Program-made: the position numbers and the translations under genes
Shown here: piece after piece, positions 8,227 through 15,455 of the stretch
Layout: every line of letters starts with the position of its first letter
How positions within the stretch are numbered: the stretch's first letter is position 1
Source: Candidatus Uhrbacteria bacterium
Lineage (GTDB): Bacteria > Patescibacteriota > Patescibacteriia > 2-12-FULL-60-25
Length of the DNA stretch: 64,000 nucleotides
NCBI GenBank assembly: GCA_021413945.1
Contig: JAIOPK010000006.1
Location: 1 to 64,000, forward strand
Direction: 5' to 3'
The notes under the pieces: generated by a model
Seen by the model: the letters and a program-made list of their open reading frames with translations, nothing else
Databases searched by the model: none
What the model was told of the DNA's origin: nothing

Positions 8227-8706
8227 ATGAAGAATAAACCGGAGATGGACTGGGAGGGCGAGGGCGTCCAGATTTTTAAACCGGAAGATCTTGTTGCTAA
8301 TGAGCTCGCCAAGAAGTTTGAGATGCTGATGCCCGGTGCACCCAAGGAACGCCTTAAGGACATGGTCGACATGGTGCGGTACGCTAAGACACCAAATTTT
8401 GCATGGGTACCGGAGAGCGTGAGAGGACCCGTGCTGCACGAGGCGCGAATGGCTGCGCAACGTTTTGATGAATTGGCCGCGGCCAAAGTTGAGGCGGAGA
8501 TGAAGCACGAGGAGCGTGCCAAGGCTATTCCTAAATTGAAGAAAGAGGACGAGGCTGAACGCCAGGAGGTTATCGCGAAGTTCAATGATGAATTTGCATT
8601 GGAGCGATTGGCGCAGAAATTCGAGCTGCCGCCGGAGGATCAGGGCAAAGTTTCACAGAGACAGATTCCGACAATGATCGTGAAGCGTGAGGACTTGAAA
8701 AAATAG
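8227..8706 (+). CDS. Uncharacterised helical charged protein
   Basis: 159 residues, unrecognised. Rich in Lys, Glu and Ala, apparently all helical, with a strongly heptad-like segment (about 75-130). There is no signal peptide, TM segment or cysteine. The C-terminus ends in IVKREDLKK. The start is ATG 8227 because it sits 7 nt after the TATACT box; the frame is open further upstream but through the terminator and rpsR. It lies between rpsR and epmA, with only 24 nt before epmA, so co-transcription with epmA is possible. Confidence 0.65.
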   Translation: MKNKPEMDWEGEGVQIFKPEDLVANELAKKFEMLMPGAPKERLKDMVDMVRYAKTPNFAWVPESVRGPVLHEARMAAQRFDELAAAKVEAEMKHEERAKAIPKLKKEDEAERQEVIAKFNDEFALERLAQKFELPPEDQGKVSQRQIPTMIVKREDLKK

Positions 8707-8730
8707 TCGTTTTCTGCTTGGATAGCGTTC

Positions 8731-9678
8731 ATGAAGAAGGAATTCATTGAGACGCGTTCTCGCGTTGTTAAGCAAGTACGACGTTTTTTTGATGAACGCG
8801 GATATTTGGAAGTGCAGACGCCGCGTCTCGTCGGACTTCCGGGGCAGGAGCCTTATCTTGAGCCGATGTGGTCGGAGGTGAAAGAGGCGGATGGGAAGGT
8901 GCATCGCGGTGCGCTGATCACGAGCCCGGAATATGCGATGAAGCGATTGCTTGCGAGCGACTTCGACAAGATATACGACTTGGGTCCGTGTTTTCGGAAC
9001 GGGGAGCCTTGGGATGGGACGCATGATGTCGAGTTTATGATGCTTGAGTGGTATCGAAAGGGGATCAGCATTCATGAATTGATGGATGAGACGGAAGAGA
9101 TGACGCGATCGGTGTTGAAGGATTTGCCGAAGTTTCGTCGACTCACCGTCGAAGAGGCGATGAGGGAATATGCGGGAGTCGAGCTCGGAGGTCTTCTTGG
9201 AGATAGAGAGGCGATAGCCAATGCATGTCGGAAACATCATCAGACGGTGAATGAGACGGATACGTGGGACGACTTGTTTTTCAAGATCTTTTTGTCGGAA
9301 GTCGAACCAAAGCTTGGGGAGGTGCCGACGTTTTTGTGGCGATATCCGGTGTCGATGGCGGCGCTTGCACAGAAAGATTCTGACGATTCTCGATATGCTT
9401 TGCGCGTTGAGTTGTATGTTGGTTCATTGGAACTCGCGAACGGCTTTGTCGAGCTTGCGGAACCCGTCGAACAGCGAGCCCGATTCAAAGAAGAGCAGGA
9501 ATTGCGTCGAAGTCTTGGGAAAGATGTTTGGCCGATTGATGAGCGATTCATGTCAGCGCTTCCATCGATGGGGCAGGCGGCTGGGATAGCGTTTGGGGTG
9601 GATCGATTGGCGATGCTGGTTGCGGGGGCAGAATCGATCAGCGATTTGATGCCGATTCCTGTACAAGAAAGGTTTTAA
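8731..9678 (+). CDS. epmA: EF-P--beta-lysine ligase-like class II synthetase
   Basis: 315 residues, matching EpmA (about 325 in E. coli) and much shorter than LysRS because the anticodon-binding domain is missing. Class II motifs are present: an N-terminal FFDERGYLEVQTPRL (motif 1), CFRNGEPWDGTHDVEF (motif 2) and GIAFGVDRLAML (motif 3). The EYAMKRLL segment is typical of the LysRS-like catalytic core. EpmA attaches (R)-beta-lysine, or lysine poorly, to the conserved Lys of EF-P so the ribosome can pass polyproline stretches. It lies 41 nt upstream of efp on the same strand, which supports the assignment strongly. EpmB, which makes beta-lysine, is not in this window. Confidence 0.85.
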   Translation: MKKEFIETRSRVVKQVRRFFDERGYLEVQTPRLVGLPGQEPYLEPMWSEVKEADGKVHRGALITSPEYAMKRLLASDFDKIYDLGPCFRNGEPWDGTHDVEFMMLEWYRKGISIHELMDETEEMTRSVLKDLPKFRRLTVEEAMREYAGVELGGLLGDREAIANACRKHHQTVNETDTWDDLFFKIFLSEVEPKLGEVPTFLWRYPVSMAALAQKDSDDSRYALRVELYVGSLELANGFVELAEPVEQRARFKEEQELRRSLGKDVWPIDERFMSALPSMGQAAGIAFGVDRLAMLVAGAESISDLMPIPVQERF

Positions 9679-9681
9679 CGG

Positions 9682-9710
9682 TTGACGAAATATCGGCTAT
9701 TAGCCATACT
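9682..9710 (+). promoter_or_regulatory. Promoter of efp
   Basis: TTGACG (9682-9687), 17 nt, CATACT (9705-9710). The start codon of efp begins 9 nt after the -10, so the leader would be only a few bases. Confidence 0.65.
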
Positions 9711-9719
9711 CCCGCCATT

Positions 9720-10283
9720 ATGGCTTCCACTTCCGAGATCAAAAAAGGCGTTGTTATCCAGGACCCGCAGGGTCTTTGGGTGGTGAACGAATTCCAGCAC
9801 ATCAACCCGGGCAAGGGCGCTGCGTTTGTGCGCACGCGCATCAAGAATTTGCAGACCGGAAAGACGTTGGAAACGACGTTTAAGACATCGGAAACAATCA
9901 CGTTGGTCGATGTCGAGCATCGCCGCATGCAGTATCTTTTTCATGACGCCACCGGATTTACGTTCATGGACAAGGATACGTATGATCAGGTCGCGATGTC
10001 GGATGCGGATGTTGGTACGGACGGTAAGTATCTCCGCGATGGCATGGATATCAACGTCACGACGTATGAAGGTCAGCCGATCGCGCTTGAACTTCCTCGC
10101 AAGATGACATTCAAGGTGACGGAGTCGATGGACGCGACGGGAGGCAACACGGTGTCGGGTGGAAACATGACCAAGGAAGTGACCGTCGAAGGCGGGATCA
10201 AGGTGCATGTGCCGCTCTTCATTAAGCAGGGTGAAGACATCATCATTAATACGGAGAACGGGGAGTACGTGGAACGCGCGTAA
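9720..10283 (+). CDS. efp: Translation elongation factor P
   Basis: 187 residues with the normal KOW plus two OB domains. The modification loop reads HINPGKGAAFVRTR, so the modified residue would be Lys32, as in the EpmA-type (PGKG) class rather than the Arg class. The middle carries YLFHDATGFTFMDKDTYDQV and the C-terminus GGIKVHVPLFIKQGEDI, both diagnostic. EF-P enters the ribosomal E site and rescues stalls at Pro-Pro. It is preceded by epmA, its probable modification enzyme, and followed by a strong terminator. The genome encodes long Pro-rich tails (for example the end of the 4,824-residue protein), which are plausible EF-P clients. Confidence 0.96.
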   Translation: MASTSEIKKGVVIQDPQGLWVVNEFQHINPGKGAAFVRTRIKNLQTGKTLETTFKTSETITLVDVEHRRMQYLFHDATGFTFMDKDTYDQVAMSDADVGTDGKYLRDGMDINVTTYEGQPIALELPRKMTFKVTESMDATGGNTVSGGNMTKEVTVEGGIKVHVPLFIKQGEDIIINTENGEYVERA

Positions 10284-10296
10284 TCGATACAAACAA

Positions 10297-10325
10297 AAAA
10301 CCCTCCGAGCGGAGGGTTTTTTGTT
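10297..10325. terminator. Bidirectional terminator between efp and the S-layer-like gene
   Basis: AAAACCCTCCG and CGGAGGGTTTT pair around a short loop, with A-tract and T-tract on either side, so it can act for both convergent genes. Confidence 0.85.
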
Positions 10326-10333
10326 TGTTCTTA

Positions 10334-13120
10334 TTAGAACGCGTAGAGCGGAATGCGTGCTGTCTCGCGGGTGTTCGTAAGCGCGCTGTTGCTTGCGACA
10401 CCGTAGACACGCGTATTCACGCCACTCGTGGGAATCGTGTACGGGACCGAACAGCTGACCGAACCCGAGCAGGTGCCTACCGGAGTAGACGACTGTTCCG
10501 TGTACAGACGAATGACCGTGTCAGTCGAGGTGTACGGGAGGTTGGTGAAGCTGGCGGTGAGATACACCGTACCGCCTGCGCGTACATTGTACGTTGGGGC
10601 GATGTAGATGTCCGTGTTCGGGATCTGGGCGACCGTGCCGACGGAGCCGGTTCCGGTCGACGTGCCGCTTACGTAGATGACCGGACCGAACTGACTCATG
10701 ATGAAGCTGCCGGTGCGATCGTAGATGCGCGCTTCGTATTGGGCCGTGCCGTTGCTGCCTGTGACCGTGAGGTCGACGACGCACCAGGATTGGTCAAAGC
10801 ACGTGCGGACGATGGAGCCCGTGCGGATATCGCGGATCTCGATGCGGTTGCCGATATAGCTCCAGTTACCCGCATTGGAGGCATTAGCCGTGAGTTTCAC
10901 CATGTCGCCAGTGGCGGCGGAGGTGCGGTCGGACTGGAGGGTCAGACCGTTGATGTAGTTCGTGCCGTCGTTGGAGGATCCGCTTGTCGAATCGGTGAAC
11001 GAGACGGTGATGCGGTTGGAGGTTCGGAGAATCGGATGAATCGGAGCCTGGATCGCCGTCTGGGAAATGTCGACGATTACCGCATCGAATTGATCGTTGC
11101 TTCCGGCGACCGTCGTTCCGTAGAACGGACGCGGATACTCCGTGATGGAGCAAGACGTAGTGCCTGCCGCGCATTGTTTTATCGTTGAGCTCCAGCGTTC
11201 GTTTGACTGTTGAATATTACGGATCTCGATGCGCTCGTTTGAGAGCAATGTACCGTTGAAGTTCACCGAAAGCAGAACGGAGTCTCCGTTGCGGATCGAC
11301 GTGCGATCGGCGCTCAAGACGAGCGAACCGGTTTGCGAAGTCGAACCGGTCGACGTGCCGCTCACGGTAATCACCGGACCAAATTGGCTCATGACGAAGC
11401 GGCCGAGGCGATCGTAGATACGGGCTTCATATTGAGCCGTACCATTGCTGCCTGTGACGGCCGTATCAACGACACACCAGCTTTGATCGTTACACGTTTT
11501 CACGATGGAACCGGTGCGGACATCGCGGATTTCAATGCGATTGTCCACGTAGCTCCAGTTGCCGACGTTGAAGGCGTTGGCGGTGAGCTTCACCATGTCG
11601 CCGTTGGCGGCGGTGGTGCGGTCGGACTGGAGGGTCAAACCGTTGATGTAGTTCACGCCGTCGTTGGAGGTTGAACCGGTGCCTGTCGAAGTGATCGAGA
11701 TCGTGACCAAGCCACCATCGACGACCATGCCGTTACTGTTATCGATGTAGTCCGCATTGAAGCGAACGGATTGGCCATTGGATCCGATAACCGTGGCGGT
11801 CTTGGTACAGGTGGACGTGTTGTAGCACGTGCCGACAACGGCGCCCGTCGTTTGATTCGTAATGATGATGTAGCGGTTACTCAGGTTTTGGGTGGCGTTA
11901 GCCGTGAGCGTGATTGAACCGCCGCTCTCAACGCTCGTGCGATCTGCCGTGAGGCTGAACGTATTAATCGATGATCCATCAAAGAAGATCGTCGGGCTGT
12001 ATTGGGTCGCAGCCGTGTTGCTATTTGAATCGATGATTCTTGCGACGTATTGCGTGGAAGAATATCCGGATTGATAAGGATAAACCGTTACCTCGCAGGT
12101 AGACGCATAGCAGGTCTTCACAAGAGTATTGGCACGCACTTCACGAATCTCGATGCGTTCGCCGCTGTGAAGGTTGGACGGATTGCCGTCGCCGATGAAA
12201 GCGTTCAAGAGGACGGATTGGCCGTTTGTGATACTCGTGCGGCTGGCGGTAAGCGACAAGATACCGTTCTGCGAAGAACCATTGGTATAAATCACCGGAC
12301 CGTATTGGGTGGCGATGAACGTACCGTTGCTGTTCTTGGCGACGATGTAGTACTGCACCGAGTTCTGCGTAGAGTCGACCATCGGGTTGACGGTGACATT
12401 GCAGGTGCTCGTGTTGGTACACGTCTTGATCGTTGCGCTGTTGCGAACATCCTTGATTTCAAGATAACCGCCGCTCGGCAAGGTGCCGACGTAGGTACCC
12501 GTGAGATTGACGGCCTGACCGCTCGTGATCGATGTGCGATCGGCGTTCAAGGTCAGCGAACCGGACTGGCTCGTGGAGCCTTGTCCCTGAATGCGGAGCG
12601 AGTCGCTTGGGCTGAAGACGCCGTTGTACTCGTTGCTGACGTTGTAGTCAGAGGTCGAGTAAATCGGGGAGCCGACCGTGTAGTTCGTGAAGAACTCGTC
12701 CGGGAGGTCTTGGACTTTGGAAGCCCAGTCGTAACCGAAGAGCTGGCTCGCAAGGGATTCGCTCGTCACATGACGGAGGACTCCGCCGCGTGCGACGGCA
12801 TACGTCTTAGGATCGCTCGTCACTTTTACGAGCTTGGCGCCCGGGCGATACGTGACGTTTCCGGCAAGCGGAATCGAGAACAATTCCGAGTCGGAAATCG
12901 TGAGCACGTTCTCAAAGGACGGGAACCACGTGTTGTAGGTGCCGGCATTCGGGAAGACATAACGCTTTCCGTCGTTGGCGTACCAATAGACGGTCGAGTA
13001 GGTCGTTCCGCGAATTGCGGTGTTGAATGTGGCGGCTTGCACCGACGCGACATTACCGAAAGCGGTAAGCGGTGCGGCGATAAGCGCGACCAAGATGAGA
13101 CTCAAGAGTGTCTTATTCAT
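10334..13120 (-). CDS. Secreted S-layer-like protein with tandem Ig-like repeats
   Basis: 928 residues. A signal peptide (LLSLILVALIAAPLTAFG) is followed at about 40-130 by a domain with YWYANDGKRYVFPN, ISDSELFSIPL, VTYRPGAKLVKV and YAVARGGVLRHV, a pattern I know from surface proteins of Patescibacteria. After it come at least seven Ig-like repeats of 90-120 residues, each opening with an L-x-A-DRTSI-x-G motif and holding a Cys pair (such as TCTNTSTC or TCNDQSWC) that likely forms a disulfide. No TM or sorting signal is seen at the C-terminus, which ends in a final beta-rich domain. Two repeats are nearly identical (see repeats). The promoter at 13149-13177 lies 28 nt before the ATG with no Shine-Dalgarno. 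Probably the S-layer or another abundant surface protein. Confidence 0.75.
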   Translation of the reverse strand: MNKTLLSLILVALIAAPLTAFGNVASVQAATFNTAIRGTTYSTVYWYANDGKRYVFPNAGTYNTWFPSFENVLTISDSELFSIPLAGNVTYRPGAKLVKVTSDPKTYAVARGGVLRHVTSESLASQLFGYDWASKVQDLPDEFFTNYTVGSPIYSTSDYNVSNEYNGVFSPSDSLRIQGQGSTSQSGSLTLNADRTSITSGQAVNLTGTYVGTLPSGGYLEIKDVRNSATIKTCTNTSTCNVTVNPMVDSTQNSVQYYIVAKNSNGTFIATQYGPVIYTNGSSQNGILSLTASRTSITNGQSVLLNAFIGDGNPSNLHSGERIEIREVRANTLVKTCYASTCEVTVYPYQSGYSSTQYVARIIDSNSNTAATQYSPTIFFDGSSINTFSLTADRTSVESGGSITLTANATQNLSNRYIIITNQTTGAVVGTCYNTSTCTKTATVIGSNGQSVRFNADYIDNSNGMVVDGGLVTISITSTGTGSTSNDGVNYINGLTLQSDRTTAANGDMVKLTANAFNVGNWSYVDNRIEIRDVRTGSIVKTCNDQSWCVVDTAVTGSNGTAQYEARIYDRLGRFVMSQFGPVITVSGTSTGSTSQTGSLVLSADRTSIRNGDSVLLSVNFNGTLLSNERIEIRNIQQSNERWSSTIKQCAAGTTSCSITEYPRPFYGTTVAGSNDQFDAVIVDISQTAIQAPIHPILRTSNRITVSFTDSTSGSSNDGTNYINGLTLQSDRTSAATGDMVKLTANASNAGNWSYIGNRIEIRDIRTGSIVRTCFDQSWCVVDLTVTGSNGTAQYEARIYDRTGSFIMSQFGPVIYVSGTSTGTGSVGTVAQIPNTDIYIAPTYNVRAGGTVYLTASFTNLPYTSTDTVIRLYTEQSSTPVGTCSGSVSCSVPYTIPTSGVNTRVYGVASNSALTNTRETARIPLYAF
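10650..10985 (-). repeat. Ig-like repeat copy (C-terminal) of the S-layer-like protein
   Basis: Encodes the NYINGLTLQSDRTSAATGD...DQSWCVV...SQFGPVIYVSG repeat. It is almost the same as the copy at 11344-11680, in protein and largely in DNA, which suggests a recent duplication or conversion. Confidence 0.75.
11344..11680 (-). repeat. Ig-like repeat copy (internal) of the S-layer-like protein
   Basis: Encodes NYINGLTLQSDRTTAANGD...DQSWCVV...SQFGPVITVSG, the partner of 10650-10985. The two copies are separated by one diverged repeat. Confidence 0.75.
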
Positions 13121-13148
13121 AGGATGATATCGCGTATGCGATGGGCTA

Positions 13149-13177
13149 ACGTTAGCAGAATTTTAATAAAATGTCAA
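13149..13177 (-). promoter_or_regulatory. Promoter of the S-layer-like gene
   Basis: On the minus strand TTGACA (13172-13177), 17 nt, TAACGT (13149-13154), preceded by TGC as in extended -10 sites. Confidence 0.65.
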
Positions 13178-13227
13178 TGGTCTTACTCTCGATCTTTGTC
13201 GATGTTCTAACAGTTGGCAAGTCCTTC

Positions 13228-13236
13228 TGGTATGCT
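13228..13236 (+). promoter_or_regulatory. Extended -10 promoter TGG-TATGCT
   Basis: TATGCT (13231-13236) is preceded by TGG; the lipoprotein ATG starts 10 nt later. Confidence 0.5.
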
Positions 13237-13246
13237 GTTTGAACGT

Positions 13247-13780
13247 ATGAAAAAAATGGCCGTGACAAGCCTTGTTTTGGCCGTTGCTCTCATGGGCGCC
13301 GGTTGTTTGGGCGTGCCTAAATACAGCCTCGGCGATATGCCGAGCGAGGAACAACTTGCCCTGATGGATGATCAGGAGAAGGTGAAGGCCATCGAGGCTT
13401 TCATGGAAAAGAACCCTGTTCCCGAGCCATCGGAGGATGAAAAACGGCAGGAATTGAAGGAGTCTATCGACACGATGATGGGCGGGACGGCGGAGCGAAT
13501 GGGCGATTTTGTCGGCAAAAATTTTCATAATGGCGAGGGAATCGCGCGCATCGTTAAAGTCGGAGCGATGTACCGCATCGTTCTATCGGAAGAGTTTTCC
13601 GTGACGCCGGGGCCGTATCTTGTCGTCAAAGCGGGGGAGCTGGAAGTCGGGCCTTTGAAGAGTTTCCGAGGAACGCAGACGTTTGATCTGCCAAAAGGTT
13701 TTGATCTTTCGCAAGCGCCGTATATCTCGATTTTCTGTAAGCCGTTTCAAGTGGAGTTTGCGAGAGCGACGTTCAATTGA
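13247..13780 (+). CDS. Lipoprotein with DM13-like domain
   Basis: 177 residues. The signal peptide MKKMAVTSLVLAVALMGAGC has a lipobox (LMGAGC), so the mature protein should start at lipid-modified Cys20. A charged helical stretch (about 30-80) precedes a beta-rich region at about 95-177 that follows the DM13 pattern: GIARIV..YRIVLSEEFSV, PYLVVK, VGPLKSFRGTQTFDLP, then ISIFCKPFQVEFARATF with the single conserved Cys of DM13. DM13 domains are thought to be redox-related or cytochrome-like beta-sandwich modules; no heme motif is present. The start is ATG 13247, placed by the lipobox and by the -10 box 10 nt upstream. Family moderately sure, role unknown. Confidence 0.7.
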   Translation: MKKMAVTSLVLAVALMGAGCLGVPKYSLGDMPSEEQLALMDDQEKVKAIEAFMEKNPVPEPSEDEKRQELKESIDTMMGGTAERMGDFVGKNFHNGEGIARIVKVGAMYRIVLSEEFSVTPGPYLVVKAGELEVGPLKSFRGTQTFDLPKGFDLSQAPYISIFCKPFQVEFARATFN

Positions 13781-13815
13781 TTTTTACGCCGATCTCGCGT
13801 AGTTTGGCGATGCTG

Positions 13816-13902
13816 GCCGAGATGGTGGAACTGGTAGACACACCAGCCTTAGGAGCTGGCCCTCGAAAGAGGATGAGAGTTCGAGTCTCTCTCTCGGCAC
13901 CA
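13816..13902 (+). tRNA. tRNA-Leu (anticodon UAG)
   Basis: Acceptor GCCGAGA pairs with TCTCGGC, followed by discriminator A and encoded CCA. The anticodon loop is CTTAGGA in a CCAGC/GCTGG stem, the variable arm is long (CCTCGAAAGAGG) and the T arm GAGAGTTCGAGTCTC is normal. Length 87 nt, a type II tRNA. Confidence 0.96.
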
Positions 13903-13912
13903 CGTAAAAACG

Positions 13913-13936
13913 ATCCGCCACGGCGGATTGTTTTTA
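13913..13936 (+). terminator. Terminator after tRNA-Leu
   Basis: ATCCGCC and GGCGGAT with a 2-nt gap (loop widens when folded) followed by TGTTTTTAG. Confidence 0.65.
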
Positions 13937-13953
13937 GTTGTTGTCGTTCACGT

Positions 13954-13979
13954 GCCCCGTCGCTCGCGAGCGACGGGGC
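13954..13979. repeat. 26-bp perfect palindrome
   Basis: GCCCCGTCGCTCG is followed immediately by its exact reverse complement. It has no T-run and lies between the tRNA-Leu terminator and the promoter of the next gene. It could be a protein-binding site or a cruciform element. Confidence 0.6.
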
Positions 13980-13991
13980 GTGGCACGGCCA

Positions 13992-14025
13992 TTGACAAGA
14001 ATGTGTTTTTCCCGTGGTGTATCAT
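13992..14025 (+). promoter_or_regulatory. Promoter candidate for the 14073 gene
   Basis: TTGACA (13992-13997) is clear. TATCAT (14020-14025) is the best -10 by sequence but 22 nt away; TGGTGT at 17 nt is weaker. The -10 is therefore uncertain. Confidence 0.4.
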
Positions 14026-14072
14026 CCAATTGCTCTTTCGCGACGTCACGTCGCAGAACGGAATGAGGGGAC

Positions 14073-14477
14073 ATGACGACACAAGCAAAGAAAAAAGCTA
14101 CCAAGCCTGCGCCCGCAGTGCGCACGGGATCGCTCGCAGTCACCGTGCATGATGAAGACGGGCATCCGCGCCTCAAGATGCGCGTTCAGATCTCGAGCAA
14201 GTCCAAGGTGTTGGGCGAGTTCCTGACCGACGCGGATGGTGATGTGGTGTTTCCCGGCCTCATCATCGGACAGACGTACTTTGTCCGTGTGAACGGAGAC
14301 GAGGCCTTCGAGGAAATCGAGATCGATCGCGTCAGGGACACGCTTGAGATCGAGTACGACGGCGAGCTCGCTTCCGTCCCGAAGGATGACGAGGATGCCG
14401 ACTCTGAAGGCGACAGCGAGGAAGAAGACGAGGAAGACCTCGATACGCCTCGAGACGAGCTCGATGAGCTCGACTGA
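14073..14477 (+). CDS. Small protein with transthyretin/Cna-B-like beta domain and acidic tail
   Basis: 134 residues, not a named family. A basic N-terminus (about 1-17) is followed by a beta-sandwich-like stretch (about 18-95): GSLAVTVHDEDGHPRLKMRV, LGEFLTDADGDVVFPGL, IGQTYFVRV. This is the alternating pattern of carboxypeptidase-regulatory/Cna-B type domains, with the typical D-x-D-G turn. The last 35 residues are almost all Asp, Glu and Ser. There is no signal peptide or TM segment, so a cytoplasmic location is expected, unusual for this fold. GAGGGG lies 2 nt before ATG 14073. It is single, ended by a strong terminator. Confidence 0.6.
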   Translation: MTTQAKKKATKPAPAVRTGSLAVTVHDEDGHPRLKMRVQISSKSKVLGEFLTDADGDVVFPGLIIGQTYFVRVNGDEAFEEIEIDRVRDTLEIEYDGELASVPKDDEDADSEGDSEEEDEEDLDTPRDELDELD

Positions 14478-14504
14478 CCGAATCGGGCGACTGCCCGACA
14501 AGAA

Positions 14505-14532
14505 GAAACCCCCGAGCACTCTCGGGGGTTTC
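14505..14532. terminator. Bidirectional terminator
   Basis: GAAACCCCCGAG and CTCGGGGGTTTC form a perfect 12-bp stem around CACT between two convergent genes. Confidence 0.85.
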
Positions 14533-14539
14533 AATCGTT

Positions 14540-14833
14540 TTATTGACCGGCGTCTTCTTTCAGCGCGTTCTCGACGCGCATGACTCGGGCGCCGATTTCA
14601 CGAATGTCTTTGCGGAGATCCGAGATGGAACGGAGGACTCCTTCCGAGTTCTGGGCGTAGCCTTGGGAGCTGCCTTGTGCCATGGCCGCGAGCGAGATGG
14701 TCGAGATGGAGAACGTGATGGCAACGGCGGCGATCCAGAGAACGGCATGCCATGGGGCACCATGACCGTCCTTATGCGGGTGACGAGCTTTGACGGGCAT
14801 CGGTTTTACGGTAGCGGATTTTTTGGGAGGCAT
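14540..14833 (-). CDS. Small single-TM protein with C-terminal coiled coil
   Basis: 97 residues, unrecognised. The basic N-terminus (MPPKKSATVKPMPVKAR) is followed by a TM helix (WHAVLWIAAVAITFSISTISLAAMA, about 28-52) and a helical C-terminus (SISDLRKDIREIGARVMRVENALK) that looks like a short coiled coil. A type II or III membrane orientation is likely. The start is ATG 14833; the frame is open further upstream but those residues run through the opposite gene's promoter. An extended -10 (TGG-TATACT) lies about 40 nt upstream. No clear Shine-Dalgarno. Confidence 0.6.
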   Translation of the reverse strand: MPPKKSATVKPMPVKARHPHKDGHGAPWHAVLWIAAVAITFSISTISLAAMAQGSSQGYAQNSEGVLRSISDLRKDIREIGARVMRVENALKEDAGQ

Positions 14834-14872
14834 AATGAAGGGACAAAAAGATCGAGTATTTTGATGAAGCAA

Positions 14873-14881
14873 AGTATACCA
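14873..14881 (-). promoter_or_regulatory. Extended -10 promoter TGG-TATACT
   Basis: On the minus strand TGG followed by TATACT; about 39 nt before ATG 14833. It lies back to back with the plus-strand promoter at 14899. Confidence 0.5.
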
Positions 14882-14898
14882 TATGTTGCCCGAGACCA

Positions 14899-14927
14899 TT
14901 GACAAAAATGAAAAAATCCTGTAACTA
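14899..14927 (+). promoter_or_regulatory. Promoter candidate for the 14955 gene
   Basis: TTGACA (14899-14904), then TGTAAC (15-nt spacer) or TAACTA (17-nt spacer). The -35 is strong and the -10 weak. Confidence 0.45.
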
Positions 14928-14954
14928 CAAGAGGTTCGTTTGCACGAGGTGGTT

Positions 14955-15398
14955 ATGGACGACGGCAGTGCGCTCGATCTCTTTCGCGACAAGCATCGCG
15001 AGTTCCTGAACAGCATCGACAAGGCGTGGGCGAGTCTCGACAAGAGTCGTGACCGGCTCCGCATCCGACTGCGCACCAACGAGCGCTTGCCGCCGAACTG
15101 GCTCAAGCAGCTCTCCATCATCGTCCGTCACGATACCTTCCATATCGAAGAGACCCTCGATCGGCTCGAGTGGCCGGATACGGAAGGCTCGCTCCTCGTC
15201 GCGACCTGCAAGCGTCCGCGCGTCGTCCTTCCGGACGATCAGCTCCGCGCGATGAGCGAGGTGATCCTGCCCATCGGCGACATCATCCTGTTTGCGGGAG
15301 ACGGTGCGTACGAGCATCCGCTCTACAACGAGCAGAGCGAGCACGTCATGAGCCGTCTCATCGTTGACCTGCCTCACGAGAGTGAGATTCTGTCCTGA
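14955..15398 (+). CDS. Uncharacterised soluble protein
   Basis: 147 residues, not recognised. The N-terminal half is helical and charged (DLFRDKHREFLNSIDKAWASLDKSRDRLRIRLR); the C-terminal half seems mixed alpha/beta (ILPIGDIILFAGDGAYEHPLY). There is one Cys (VATCKRP) and no signal or TM segment. The start is ATG 14955 with GAGGTGG 3 nt upstream; the longer in-frame reading starts with TTG and would bury this site. It shares the TTGACA plus GAGG layout of the genes at 14073 and 16720 and may be expressed together with them. Confidence 0.6.
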   Translation: MDDGSALDLFRDKHREFLNSIDKAWASLDKSRDRLRIRLRTNERLPPNWLKQLSIIVRHDTFHIEETLDRLEWPDTEGSLLVATCKRPRVVLPDDQLRAMSEVILPIGDIILFAGDGAYEHPLYNEQSEHVMSRLIVDLPHESEILS

Positions 15399-15399
15399 A

Positions 15400-15414
15400 C
15401 CGAGCTTAGCTCGG
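15400..15414. repeat. Short palindrome with AGCTTAGCT core
   Basis: CCGAGCTTAGCTCGG. The same core occurs in palindromes at 55774-55788 and 55806-55820. Confidence 0.5.
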
Positions 15415-15420
15415 CTGAAT

Positions 15421-15455
15421 GAAAACGCCCCCGTTCACATCTGTGATCGGGGGCG
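15421..15455 (-). terminator. Terminator overlapping the end of the PP2C gene
   Basis: CGCCCCCG (15426-15433) and CGGGGGCG (15448-15455), extended by TTCACA/TGTGAT, with GTTTTC on the minus-strand 3' side. The stop codon (15435-15437) lies inside the hairpin, so the last codons of the gene form part of it. Confidence 0.75.
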
